Source: Lonicera japonica (Eukaryota; Streptophyta; Magnoliopsida; Dipsacales; Caprifoliaceae). From it: a stretch of DNA of 64,000 nt. Below the pieces are notes generated by a model. The model was given only the letters and a program-made list of their open reading frames with translations, ran no database searches and had not been told where the DNA came from. The stretch covers positions 50,387,309 through 50,451,308 of the forward strand of contig CM038467.1 in the NCBI GenBank assembly GCA_021464415.1, read 5' to 3'. The position numbers and the translations under genes are program-made. Shown here piece by piece: positions 46,889 through 58,521 of this stretch. Each line of letters opens with the position of its first letter. Within the stretch, counting starts at the first letter, position 1.

Positions 46889-47818
46889 CTTCTCCACAAT
46901 TTACACAACAGTTCTGTCCATTCCTTAAATGTAAAATCCAACCGTAGCTGACTTGGCATAGCGCTTTCCGTTTTTTCGACTAACCCGTCGCCTCATTCTA
47001 CGACTTGTCACAATATTTCACCCCCGTCTGCGATTTTCCTTATCGCAAGACCGTGAATGTTTGGAACCTTAGTTTTTAAAGATGAAGAATAATAAGATCT
47101 TCTGCAGCATGTAAACAAAACTTAATCGGTATTTCAAAACTCTGAAAAATTGATTTTAACGTTTAAATATTTTTTCTCTCAAAAAATTCTCAAAAATTAT
47201 GTTTTTTTTTTTGACCTAAACTAATTATTATATTTATAGAAAAAATATAAAATCAATTTTTTTAAAATAAATTAAAAAATGATTTTTTTCAATAAAAAAT
47301 CGCACTCCATTGATTATACGCCAGACCGGTTAAAGAAAGAAAAGAAAAGTGAACGGATCAAATTTTTGGAAAAGCAAGAGGCAAAGAAGGAGGCAATTGA
47401 TGGAGCTGCCTTAATTTTTAAAGGCTAGTCCAGGTGGCAAAGAAGGAGTGGAGCTTGGCCATATAATGATTACACATTAATAAAGGTGAGGTGGGTTTGT
47501 TTCTTTAAAAAGGAGTGGAGCTTGGCCATGTAATGATTACACATTTAATAAACCTAAATGTAAATCCTATTAAATTAAGGAATTCTGCTCTGATACTAAT
47601 CGATGAAAAAATTCGAGAATTATATAGCTTAAGTTAATTTTAAGATTTTTATTAAAAATAATTTAAAATTTAATAAGTGAAATTAAAATCTTAGATTTAA
47701 TCAATTTTATTATCAAAACATGTGTTGTGTTGTTTAACAATTAAATCAAGCAATCATACAAAAAATAATCACACAACATAAGGAATTTACGAGGTATCCC
47801 TACTTACGTGGGACTAAT

Positions 47819-48345
47819 TGTGACGCTCTGCGAGTGATAAATACTCACTTGGAGGGAAAAAGTGTAGCTCAGAAGCGGCATCTCACATCGGAAGGTGAGA
47901 GATTCCTTGAGACCCATATAAGTAAGAGTTGTTTCTTAATTAAGTACGAGGCCTTTTGGGGGTTCGCTGGTTTCGGATTCTATCAAAATTCCAAAATTAA
48001 GCGAGTAAACGATTAGAGTAATCTTAGGATGGGTGACCCCTTGGGAAGCTAGTCCTGAGCTCCTAGAAATAAAGCCGTGAGAGGGTAACCCAAAGTGGAT
48101 AATATCGTACGAAGGTGGGACCGGGTCGTTACAAATGGTATCAGAGTGGACCCAACGAGTGATGAGTACTCCCTTGTGGGGAGGAAGTTTAACTTAAAGA
48201 GAGCATCCCACATCGGAAGGTGGGGGATTTCTTGAGACCCATATAAGTAAGAGTTGTTCTCTAATTAAGTACGAGACCTTTTGGGTACTCGCTGGCTTCG
48301 GATGGGTGACCCCCTGAGAAGCTGGTATTGAGTTCTCAAAACTGA
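47819..48345 (+). mobile_element. Cassandra-type TRIM retrotransposon (two near-adjacent LTR copies)
   Basis: LTR 1 runs 47819-48133 (TGTGACGCTC to GGTCGTTACA). It is followed by AA and TGGTATCAGAGTGG (48136-48149), the initiator-tRNA-Met primer-binding site. A second, shortened LTR copy begins almost at once, near 48156, sharing CACATCGGAAGGTG and GAGACCCATATAAGTAAGAG. It lacks about 45 bp of the 5S-like part and ends near 48345. No protein is encoded; these elements rely on other retroelements. Confidence 0.8.
47990..48062 (+). ncRNA. 5S-rRNA-derived segment inside the Cassandra LTR
   Basis: ATTAAGCGAG, then TAGAGTAATCTTAGGATGGG and TGACCCCTTGGGAAG, follow the 3' half of plant 5S rRNA, including its internal Pol III promoter region. 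Cassandra elements carry such a sequence in each LTR. This is not a functional 5S gene: it is embedded and divergent. The second LTR copy keeps only GATGGGTGACCCCCTGAGAAG (split: GATGGGTGACC and CCCTGAGAAG). Confidence 0.75.
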
Positions 48346-49748
48346 CAGTGCTTCACTATGATCAAAACAGAATTACAGGCTCGGGACTAACCGACTAACC
48401 GACAGTGCTTCACTATGATCAAAACAGAACTAAAGGCTTGATAACTTACAAAAATTACATTTTTACAATTTAAAAAGCAACAGTTTCTTGAATTCCTTGA
48501 ATATAGAATCCAACTGTAGCCGACTTGGCGTAACGCTTTCTACTTTTTCTCGTGAATTCCTTGAATATAGAATCCAACTGTAGCTAACTTGGCGTAACGC
48601 TTTCCACTTTTTCGGCTTACCCATCGTCTCTTTTTACGACTTGATCACAATCCTTCACCCCATCTGCTATCTCTCTTATCGCATGTTAGTCACTTTGCTT
48701 ACCTCGTCTCCAGTCACAACCGAAGATTCTCATGCAAGACTGTGAACGTTTGAACCCTAGTTCTTAAAGATGAAGAATAATATGATTTTTTATGGCATGT
48801 AAACAAAATCTAAGTAGTGTTTTAAAACTCTCAAAAATTGATTCTAACATTTAGATATTTTCTCTCTCAAAAAACTCTATAAAATCATGTCTTTTTTACC
48901 CAAACCAATAATTATATTTATAAAAAAATATAAAATCAATTTTTTTTTTAAAATAAATTAAAAATATTAGAAAAGAATTTTTTCCGATTAAAAATTGTGT
49001 CCCATTAATTATATGCCGGATCGATCTTAAAAAAATAAAAAAAATTAAAAGGTGCACCGATCAGATTTTTGGAAAAACAATTCCATGGAATTCCCTTGCG
49101 CCGGACTGGTCCGACATTCAAATTTGATAACTTGTACTGGTCCGTCAATTGATGAAGCTGCCTTCCTTCTTAAATGCTAGTCCACGTGGCAAAGAAGGAG
49201 TGGGCTTGGCCATGTAATGATTGCACCTTAATAAATGTCACATGGGTTTGTTTCTTTAGAATGGAATGAACTTTTAACTTTTTTCCAGACTTTTCTAAAA
49301 GGATTTAAATTTTCATAATTAATTTATTAAAAAAATATATATATTTTATGTATATTTTTTAGTTTATTCTACCGTAATAAATACGTTTAGTAATTAATTT
49401 GACTTAAATTTTAGACGCAATTTTATAAAATATATTAAACAGAAAAAAAATATGTTTCCACCATAATTTATGTTGACCGGCTTTTTTAAATTTTGACAAA
49501 ATTCAGTAAAAATATTAAAAAATAAATTTAATTTAAATTTTAAGCTCAACCATCACCTATATTTTGAATTAAACCATATAATCAATTTACTTTAGGTTCT
49601 GAATTATGTATGAATAATTTGGTAAATTCAGCGAGTTTCATTTAATTGTTACTTCTTTAAATTTTCAATTTGATTCGAACAATTATAACGAAAAAAATAT
49701 TTTTGGTATCAGAATCAAGCAAACTAAAAATATAAATCTAACATTGTA

Positions 49749-50128
49749 CACCATAGACATTTTCCCTTTTTTTATTGTTTTTCTTTGCCTGAACAATAAG
49801 TGGCCTATGATTGTCCGTGCTAAATAGACATTTTTCGATTTTTTTTTAATTTTGATTTTTTATGAATAATTTTTTAAGTTACATAGTGTCTTTACCGTAG
49901 GTTAAAGCTTAACTTATACAATAAAAAATATAATTGTTAAATCTTCCTAATATATAAGTAATAAAAAAATTGTACGGTTAAAATTTAATATAATTTTTAA
50001 ATGGTAAGTTTTATATTATATTATTGATGATATTAAATTTTTATTTTAAATAAATAAATAAAATCTAATTTTGCTAGTCGGCGAATATCACACTCCATTT
50101 TACTCTTTAATACTCTAATATTAATTTA
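49749..50128. other. Duplicated flank, A/T-rich
   Basis: It matches 58527-59035 in copy B (for example CCTATGATTGTCCGTGCTAA). No gene. It ends where the MITE at 50129 was inserted. Confidence 0.5.
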
Positions 50129-50394
50129 GGGTGGTGATATTGGCATTCCAAAATCTCTTGAAAACACTCTTACTTTTCATTCGATCCTTAACAACCATAT
50201 AACGTATATGTTATTCAGTTGTGAAGAACCGAATATAAACTTGAAAATATATTACTCGGGTTATCAAGAACTGAGTATATAGGCTTATATTCGGTTCTCA
50301 ACAACCGAGTAATAAACACTTTACTTAGTTACGAAGGACTAAATGAAAGTGAAAGTGTTATCAAATATTTTTAGAAATACTAATATCACCACCC
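50129..50394. mobile_element. Tourist-like MITE, 266 bp, copy A only
   Basis: The ends GGGTGGTGATATT and AATATCACCACCC form a perfect 13-bp inverted repeat. TTA flanks both sides (50126-50128 and 50395-50397). Copy B has one TTA at the matching place (AATTTAGTGC, near 59033). The interior contains inverted GGTTCTCAACAACCGAGT / ACTCGGGTTATCAAGAACTG motifs. Confidence 0.85.
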
Positions 50395-50397
50395 TTA

Positions 50398-50976
50398 ATT
50401 TAATATATATATATTAAGTCTCTTAACATTTATTCATGTACGAACAATTTAATATGTACTAATTTATTCGGTACATAAATAGAATCAAATTCTTGAGGCT
50501 TTTTTTGTTTTTTTTTGGGGAAAAACAGACATCCCTTCTATTCTAACCAAAAAATGTTAGAGAGAAAGAAATATAGTAGAATAGACAATTGAGAGATGGC
50601 ACACGATCGTTGAAAATTAAGAAAGAGGAGTTAAACCGAGGAATTGGAGTGGAGAGAGTAATTTTTTGAAAGGGAGAAAGAGGAATGAGAGAGAGGAGGG
50701 GGAGAATAATGGAAGAAAGAATCATACGCTTGGAAAACTGTAAAAGGAGAGAGCGTAAACGAATAATGAAGCCGTGTGTCAACACCGTGTTGAAAAAAGG
50801 CGTTTTAGCATTAAGTATATTGAATTGATTGATGCCACTCTCTTTATATCTGGTCTTAGATCAGGAGCACGGCAGAGTTGACCAAAACTTTACTAATTCC
50901 GGCGAGTCCACTCTAATAATTGAACCACCAAATTGCGAGGAAACAGAAATTACACGCGAAGCAGAGTAAACCTTGA
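50398..50976. other. Promoter-like flank, no intact gene
   Basis: An open frame on the minus strand (50543-50785) covers low-complexity purine-rich DNA and has no domain. The right part (CGGCAGAGTTGACCAAAACT) is shared with copy B at 59152-59172. Confidence 0.4.
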
Positions 50977-51403
50977 ATTCAATTATTCTATGATTACTTC
51001 AAATTCTTTCTTCTTCTTCTTCTTCAGTAAACCTTGAATCCTCTGGAAAATCTCAAGTCAAATTTCTGTTGAATATTTCGGATTTCCAATATCTGTGCTG
51101 CTGTGAAGAAGGTACCATATATGCTTTTATCCACTATCTTAATTTGTTTTTTCTCTCACTCGTGTTAGTTTAGATTCAATTATTCTATGATTACTTCAAA
51201 TTCTTGCTTCTTCTTCTTCTTCTTCTTCTTCTTCTTCTTCTTCTTCTTCTTCTTCAGTAAACCTTGAATCCTCTGGAAAATCTCAAGTCAAATGTCTGTT
51301 GAATATTTCAGATTTCCAATATCTGTGCTGCTGTGAAGAAGGTACTATATATACTTTTATCCACTATCTTAATTTGTTTTTCCTCTCACTCGTGTTAGTT
51401 TAG
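50977..51403 (+). repeat. Leader-like block in two tandem copies (~197 and 230 bp)
   Basis: Copy 1 is 50977-51173 and copy 2 is 51174-51403. Each has ATTCAATTATTCTATGATTA, a (CTT)n run, AAACCTTGAATCCTCTGG, TGCTGCTGTGAAGAAG followed by GTAC, and TCTCACTCGTGTTAGTTTAG. The (CTT)n run is far longer in copy 2 (51204-51255). Copy B of the segmental duplication has a single version near 59238-59440. The layout (CT-rich leader, then AAG|GTACC like a 5' splice site) resembles the first non-coding exon of a gene, but no coding exon follows. Confidence 0.7.
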
Positions 51404-51455
51404 TTCCCCGTTTAGATTTCTTCTCTTTGAGCACTGATCGTACTCTTCAGTGCAG

Positions 51456-51639
51456 CGGCGGATTCATGATTTGAAATACGGGGGTTAAAACATAATATAA
51501 AAAATATGATACTATATAAATTTATTATTAAGAGGAACTACAAATATTTAAATTTATTGAATACTTATAATATAAATAATAATAGGTATAACTATTGACA
51601 CTTCATAAAAAAAATAACACTTTAAAATAATTTTTAGAA
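51456..51639. other. Junction sequence between duplication copies A and B
   Basis: About 185 bp beginning CAGCGGCGGATTCATGATTT, with no equivalent at the right end of copy B. A phrase of this kind starts many plant dispersed repeats, so this may be a small insertion at the duplication joint. Confidence 0.4.
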
Positions 51640-54168
51640 AAAATTAAATTAAATAAAGCAAAGCAAAGCAAAGAAAAGAAAGTAAATTAAAGCAATGAAA
51701 CTAAACTAAATAATATTAAGCAAGATAATAAAATTAATGAATTAATTGACTAGGTTTTTAGAGTCATATGTTTAATATGATCTTCCTAAGTATTCATACG
51801 CATAAACTCTACTCTTATCTCGTACTAATTTGATCTCTCGATTCTATTAGATGCGGAAAATAAAATCATTCAAGTTTAATTAATTAATGAAATCCAATTG
51901 TAATTCTTTCACAGCCAAACTAATGTAAATCAAAATACTCACTATATCCGCCAAAACACACCCTATATCCGCTCTTAACAAATCATAAAGTGAATTCAAC
52001 AAAAAATAGCAAGAATCCAACTTTACATGCAAAGAAATCAATTAAATATACTCATTCTAATCATAGTACAAATTTACGCTAGCATGATAAAAATTAAATA
52101 ACAAATAAAATTGAAAAAAAAATTACTTGACATTAATAAAAAATAAAATTAAGTCTTTAATCTTCAAGTCTTCACACCAAAAGAAAAAAAAAACAAAAGA
52201 AATCAAGAAGAGAGAGATAGAGAGAGAGAGAGAGCGCATTGCGCGCCGCCCCATTCTGCTGTGTACGGCTGTTGCTATTTATAATTGCTTAGGTTTGGTT
52301 AATGGGCTTGGCCTATTTATTTAAATATAATTAAATTTTTGTCCTTTTATATTGTTACATCTTGTGTCGCAATTTTAGATTTTGAGATAATTGAATTAGA
52401 AAAAGTATTGAATTGAAAAGTTATAACTCTCGAAATTCTCTTCAATTTATGTTTAAGAATTACATCATTTGGAGTTCTGAGTAAAAAATTATGTGTCCAG
52501 AAGTATTGAGCACTTTTAAGTGTCTTCACAATCTTCGAATTCTCTAGTTTTTTTTTTTCAGTCTTTTCTAACACTTGAAAAACATTAAAAATATAAAATT
52601 ACTAATAATATACGCTCTCTAAATTATAAATTAACATAATATATTTTACCAATTTCTTGGCATATCATATTGAGGGCTTTGATGTCCACAAGACCGTATC
52701 TAGTTCTCTAGAAAAAGGACTATATATGTTTTATTATCATTTTGGTTTTGGTGATTTTGTGTTGTATATCAACTCTGGATTTGGTGCATAAAAGATATCT
52801 ATTGTAAATAAGTGTTTTGGAAATTTGATGTAAGGGTTTTTATATGTGGAGTGGTTTTATACGTGGATTGATTATGTTGGCACTTTTAAGTATTTGGCTT
52901 TGATCTTTACGGCCGGTTTACTACTTAAATAAACTCTACATGCCAAAATTTTATAAAGCGGGATTTTATTCGGATTTTATTTTACTTCAGAAAAAGTTTT
53001 AAAAGTCATGATTTTTATATTTTAAATTATCATCGCCCATGGCATATGTGATTAACCAGATCCTAAAGGTGAAAATTTTAGAACGGAATTCGGGGCGTCA
53101 CATATTTAACATGTATCAAATCTGAAATATATTAATTAAATTCCAAAATACATGATTTCCATTAATATGATATATGTACTATGCATATAATAATTCATCA
53201 ATAATTCAGCATATATATGCCAAGCAACATAGAGTACAAGTATATATATCACATTGTGCTATAAATATGGATCATATAAAGCATTATCGAATAATTATGA
53301 GTTTTGAAACATTCGCGCATCCATATACAAGAGAATTTAGAAAGTCTTTAAGCCATTATTTTTCAACTAATTTCTTTTCTTTCTTTTTTTTCCTCAAAAA
53401 TATGAAATTTTGCATCAAAATTGTGATGTTTTTGTGCAAGCATTTTCTATTTTTCTTTTTGATGGAGGCTTTCACCCTTAGTGGAGGCCAGCTATTTTCC
53501 TTTTGGTAGCTTTTAGTTCTCCTTCCATTATATCAGCCCTTTTCCATCCCCTCTACATTTCTTTTTCACATGCTTGTCTTTTAATTTTTCGTTCAAAACT
53601 ATGTCACCAAAATCTCACTGTATTAATCACAATGGTTTTCTTAGACTCTTTCTCCCTAAATAAATAGTACATAGGAGCTTCTGAAATTTCAAATTGAAAG
53701 CAAAAAGCCCAAACACATGTGATTATTCAACATGATCAATGTAGATCATGCAGTGTAGTGTATGCGATATACAAAAACTCTTATGTGATTAAAATAGCAT
53801 GCTATTGGTTATCGAATCGTCAAAACATTATGTACATATGTCTCCAAATTAAGCATCTAATCATGAAAACCTTGAGATATCCGAAATATAAAGCAGTTAT
53901 AGTCATATTCATGCAAGTAATGAATTTTTCAAGGAATTCAAGTGATAGCGCAATCAAAAATTCAAAACCAAAATTCACTTTACTTCTGTACCTATACAAG
54001 GAGCTAAAACTGACAGAAGCAAATAACTCACTTAGCATAGCGGTCCATCCAACCAATTCTATGTCAGGCGGACTCCCTATCACCTATAGGTGCAATGATC
54101 CCTTTCGGGACCCAACCTTTCATAATATGCGGAGTCCTATTTTAATTGTTTCCATCTCTATGCAAAAT

Positions 54169-54953
54169 CTAAATCCTCTTGTTTTTTTTCTTATTTTCTT
54201 TTTGTTTAGGTTTCGGTTTAGGAATTAGAACACTCTTTGGCATTTGATTCAAAGCTTGCCGACACAATTCTTTCAAATGACCTCTTTTGTCACAATACTC
54301 GTACCAAAAAGGTTGTGAAAGTGTGTACTTGTACATATTAAAAGCTATCACTTGATCTTCAAGAAATTTCGAATCGTAAACTTCTGGATAAACTGATTTT
54401 TTAGCAAAAACATGTTTTCCTATTTGGATGTTCTTGGCTTTCTTTAAAATTTGAGGAGTTCTATCAATGAAAGTTTTTGACTTTGAAAAATTAGCACACT
54501 TAAAACTTGAATTTTAGGAAGTCGCCTTCACAAAGACGCTATTGATTTACTCTTTTTAGCATCAAAATTTGAGAATCCAAGTTTCTTAAAATTAGTTTAT
54601 AATCCAACTTTGACAGTTAAAGTGTTTTCAAGTTGTTGTTTGATTTTATCTTCATACTCCAAATTTGTATTTTTTAAAGAACCAATTAGATCAAGACAAT
54701 TTTCGTTATCGCTTTCAAGTTGTTTAATTTTCTTTAAAAATTCAGTCTTCTCGACCTTTGAGTTTTCAAAACTTACTTTATCTTTTTTCAAATCAATAAT
54801 ATCATTTTCAATAAATTTATTTTTGGAGTTAAATTTTGAATTTTCTCAAAAAAAAATTTGACATTCTAGTAGAAGAGCATCATAGGCCGTTTGAAGATCC
54901 GAAAAGCCTTCATCATCATAAAGTGAATTCCTAGAATTATTTATATTAGCCAT
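54169..54953 (-). pseudogene. Copia-type gag relic, copy B
   Basis: Same layout as 37981-38824: MANINNSRNSLYDDEGFSDL from ATG 54953, coiled-coil-like middle, and a zinc knuckle that here reads YEYCDKRGHLKELC, so the first cysteine is replaced by tyrosine. The CAA codon that is a stop in copy A (after DKIK) is intact here, while a different stop (TAA) follows VGL. The two copies therefore decayed independently in part after duplication. Confidence 0.75.
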
Positions 54954-55052
54954 GAAAACCAAACAAATCAAATAAAGCAAAGCAAACAAATAGATGCAAC
55001 TCAACCTATATGCAAATCATAGTAAATTAAGGAATCATACTCTGATACCAAT

Positions 55053-56464
55053 TGATTAAAAAATTCAGGGGACGTATTGCCTTGGTTGATATTAGGGTTT
55101 TTATTAAAAACAATATAAAATTTGTTAAGCAGAATTAAAACCATAGGTCTAATCAATTTTACTGTTGAAACATGTGTTGTGTTATCTAACAATTAAACCA
55201 AGCAATCACACAAAAAACAATCACACAACATAAAAAATTTACGAGGTATCCCTATTTATGGAGGACTAATCCTCGGGACTAACTAACAATACTTCATTAT
55301 AATCAAAATAAAATTACAGACTCAATAACTTATAAAAATTTCTTTCCCACAATTTATGCAACAGTCCCGTCAATTCCATGAGTATAGAATCCAATCGCAG
55401 CTGGCTTGGCATAGCGCTTCCCACATTTCCGTCTTAGCCATCACCTCTTTCCTCGCACTTGATCGTAATTCTTTACCACTGCCTGCGATCTCCCTTATCT
55501 CGCATTAACCACTTCGCTTACCCTGTTTTCAATTGCAACCGAAGATACTCCTGGAGGACAGTGAACATTTAGAACCGTAGTTCTTGAAGTTGAAGAACAA
55601 TAGGATCTTCTATGGTATGTAAACAAAACTTAGGTTGTGTTTTAAAACTCTCAAAAATTGATTTTAGCGTTTGGATACTTTCTCTCTTAAAAAGCTCTCT
55701 AGAATCATGTATTTTTGACTAAAATCAATAGTTATATTTATAGAAAAAATATAGAGTAAAAATCTTTTTTAAAATAAGTTAAAAATTTTAAAAAATGTTT
55801 ATTTTGCGATAAAAAATCGTATCCCAAAAAATAGTGCTGGACCAGTACATGTTGAAAAAGTGTGAACCGGTTCAAAAAGTCGGATTTCAATTCCATGTAC
55901 ACTTTACAGCCAAACCGATATACATTAGCAATTTGTGTAGAGGTCCACCACTAATTAAAATAGCCTGCTCCTTTAATAAGTGCACACGTGTAATGGCATT
56001 AAAAGAATGCATGGAATGGCTTGGCCCATTATGAAAAATAAAGAAAAGCCAACACGTAGGTTTCGAATAAATAAAGGCATTTTTTACTTTTTCAAAGAAT
56101 TTAACTTTTCCTTTATTTAATTAAAATCATTTATTTAAATTTAATTTTTTTTACTTTATTTTATTGTATTAAATCTATTTATACATCAATTCGACTCAAA
56201 TTTCAGAGGTAATTTTATAAAATATGTTAGGTATGAAAAAAAAAATTCTCAATAATTTGTATCGACTGGCCTTTTCAAATTTCGATAGAACTTAATACAA
56301 ATATTTAAAAATAAATTTGACTCAAAAGACTTTTTAAATTTCGAATATTAAGCTCAAACACCACCTATATTTTGAATCAAACCAACTTACTTTAGGTCTT
56401 GAATTATGTGCAATGAATCGGGTAAGTTTGGCGAGTTTCCGTTAATTATCGCGTCTTCAAATCT
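55053..56464 (-). repeat. Copia-type LTR in copy B, truncated at its right end
   Basis: It begins TGATTAAAAAATTCAGGG, with the complement of TGGTATCAGAGT directly to its left, a better primer-binding site than in copy A. It stops at TCTTCAAATCT near 56464, losing the last ~75 bp of the LTR and the spacer that copy A keeps. Confidence 0.75.
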
Positions 56465-56759
56465 CCAATATAACCGGATGAACTATTCTTAAACAACTCT
56501 TGGTCTCCTATTCTGATTACTCTTAGTCATATTTAATCCATACTGTGCTTAAATCCTATTTAGTAGAAGACCTAATTTTTTTTGACACCCACACTTTCAA
56601 ATGACTTTGACAAGCTCTTCAAATGATAATATTTTAGTATTTTTCTCGTTCTTTGTAATTGATTATGTTGTTGTCTTGTTTAACCAACATAAACTTCAAT
56701 CAAATAAATATTCAAAAAAGACCAATTTGAAGAGTATTTTTTTACTGGTAAAATTTAAA

Positions 56760-56768
56760 GGGAGATAA
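56760..56768 (+). other. Unoccupied MULE target site
   Basis: A single GGGAGATAA, with left flank GGTAAAATTTAAA and right flank TGACTC, equals the sequence on both sides of the MULE in copy A. It defines the element ends at 41373 and 45420 and shows that the MULE is missing here. Confidence 0.9.
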
Positions 56769-57102
56769 TGACTCTTTAAAATAGAGAGCCAATTTTGTTA
56801 TTTTTTGTTAAGCCAATTTTAATGATGTGACTCTTAAAAAAAATTATACTTTATTTTTTTGAAGAACTTGTTGGAGATGTTCTAACCATGAAACTTGGCC
56901 TATTGATTACTGTCATGGGTTTAACTTTGGAATAAAATCATATTTCTTTCCTCAAATTGAATTATGACAATTTTAAAAATATTTCGTGGACGGTAGTAAA
57001 TATGGTTTAAGTAGAGGAAATAAATTAATTGAACTGTTTGAAAGTTGGTGTAAACACCGTTTGACTTAAAAAAAAGGAAAAACAAAGTTGCCTATTATTG
57101 TA

Positions 57103-58521
57103 TGATGAAAAAATTAGGGAATCGTATTGCCTGGGTTGATTTTAGGGTTTTATCAAAAATAATTTAAAGTTTGATAAGCGGAATTAAAATCCTAAGTCTA
57201 ATCAATTTTATTGTCGAAATATGTGTTGTGTTGTCTAACAATTATATCAAGTAATTAAACAAAAAACAATCACACAACACTAGGAATTTACGAGATATCC
57301 CTACTTCCATAGGACTAATTTTCGGAACTAATTGACAGTGTTTCATTATGATCAAAACGGAATTACAGACTCAATAAAGTTACAAAAATTGCTTCCCAAC
57401 AATTTACACAACAGTTCCATCAATCCCTTAAATGTAAAATCCAACTGTAACTGGCTTGGCGTAGCGCTTTCCGATTTTTCGACTTACCCGTCACCTCATT
57501 CTACGACTTGTCACAATCTTTCACCCCCCTTTGCTATTTTCCTTATCGCGCGTAAACCACTTCTCTCACTCCGTATCCAATCACAATTGAAAAAACTCCC
57601 GCAAGACCGTGAATGTTTGGAACCCTAGTTCTTAAAGATGAAGAATAATAGGATATCTTACGGCATGTAAACAAAACCTAGACGGTATTTCAAAACTATA
57701 AAAAATTGATTCTAGCGTTTAGATATTTTCTCTCTAAATTTTTTTTCTAAAATTATGTTTTTTTGACCTAAACTAATTATTATATTTATAGAAAAAATAT
57801 AAAATCAAATTTTTTTTAAATAAATTAAAAATATTAAAAAATAAATTTTTACAATAAAAAATGGTACTCCATTAATTATACGCCAGACCGGTTAAAAAAA
57901 AAAAAAAAAAGTGAACGGATCAAATTTTTGGAAAAGCAAGAGGCAAAGAAGGAGGCAAAGTGAACGGTCCGTCAATTGGCAAAGAAGGAGTGGAGCTTGG
58001 CCATATAATGATTACAAATAAAGGTGAACTTTAGCTTTTTTCCAAACTTTTCTAGAAAGAGTTAAATTTTCATAATTATTTTATTAAAAGAAAATTAAAT
58101 CTTTTATATTTTATTTTTATTTTATTTTATTTCATTAAATTCATTTGATCACTAATTTGATTTAAATTTTTGAGATAACTTTATACAACATGTTATATAT
58201 GAAAAAAATATTTTTTTTTCTTTCATAATTTGTGTCGACTGACCTTTTTGAATTTTGGTAAAATTCGGTAAAAATACTAAAAAATGAATTTGACTCAAAA
58301 AATTGTTAATTTGAATTGTAAGTTCAAACACCATCTATATTTTGAATCAAATTATATTATCAACTTGCCTTAGATCTTGAATTGTGTATGATGAATCCGG
58401 TAAATTCGACAAGCTTACGTTAATTGTTACATCTTCAAATTTTCAATTCGACTCAAACAATTATAACAGAAAAAGTGCTCTTAACATTAGAATCAACCCA
58501 ACTATAAATATAAACCTAACA
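57103..58521 (-). mobile_element. Solo LTR in copy B at the TTGTA site
   Basis: 1419 bp, TGATGAAAAAATTAGGG to TATAAACCTAACA. TTGTA flanks both sides (57098-57102 and 58522-58526), the same target duplication as the two-LTR element 45766-49743 in copy A. It carries no coding sequence. Confidence 0.8.

Larger units (their letters stand above)
45766..49743 (-). mobile_element. LTR element reduced to two LTRs, with later insertions
   Basis: It belongs to the same LTR family as 38925-40398. The left LTR starts TGATGAAAAAAATTAAGG (45766) and the right one starts CGATGAAAAAATTCGAG (47601) and ends TATAAATCTAACA (49743). TTGTA flanks the outside on both ends (45761-45765 and 49744-49748). A primer-binding sequence (complement of CTCTGATACTAAT, 47588-47600) adjoins the right LTR. 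The left LTR ends early, near 47540, and almost no interior remains. In copy B the same TTGTA-flanked site holds a single LTR. Confidence 0.75.
35350..51455 (+). repeat. Tandem segmental duplication, copy A
   Basis: The order and identity of blocks match copy B (51640-59480): family-1 part, right end of the solo LTR, gag relic, copia LTR, unique flank, LTR element with TTGTA duplications, and 5'-leader-like block. Copy A is about twice as long because of insertions absent from B: 41373-45420 (MULE), 46061-46888 (solo LTR), 50129-50394 (MITE). It also keeps 40323-41069, missing from B, and has the Cassandra element at 47819-48345. A and B lie head to tail, separated by about 185 bp. Confidence 0.85.

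Noticed and set aside
47990..48062. Independent 5S rRNA gene
   Set aside because: Only the 3' half is similar, and it lies inside an LTR next to a primer-binding site, so it is a Cassandra LTR component.
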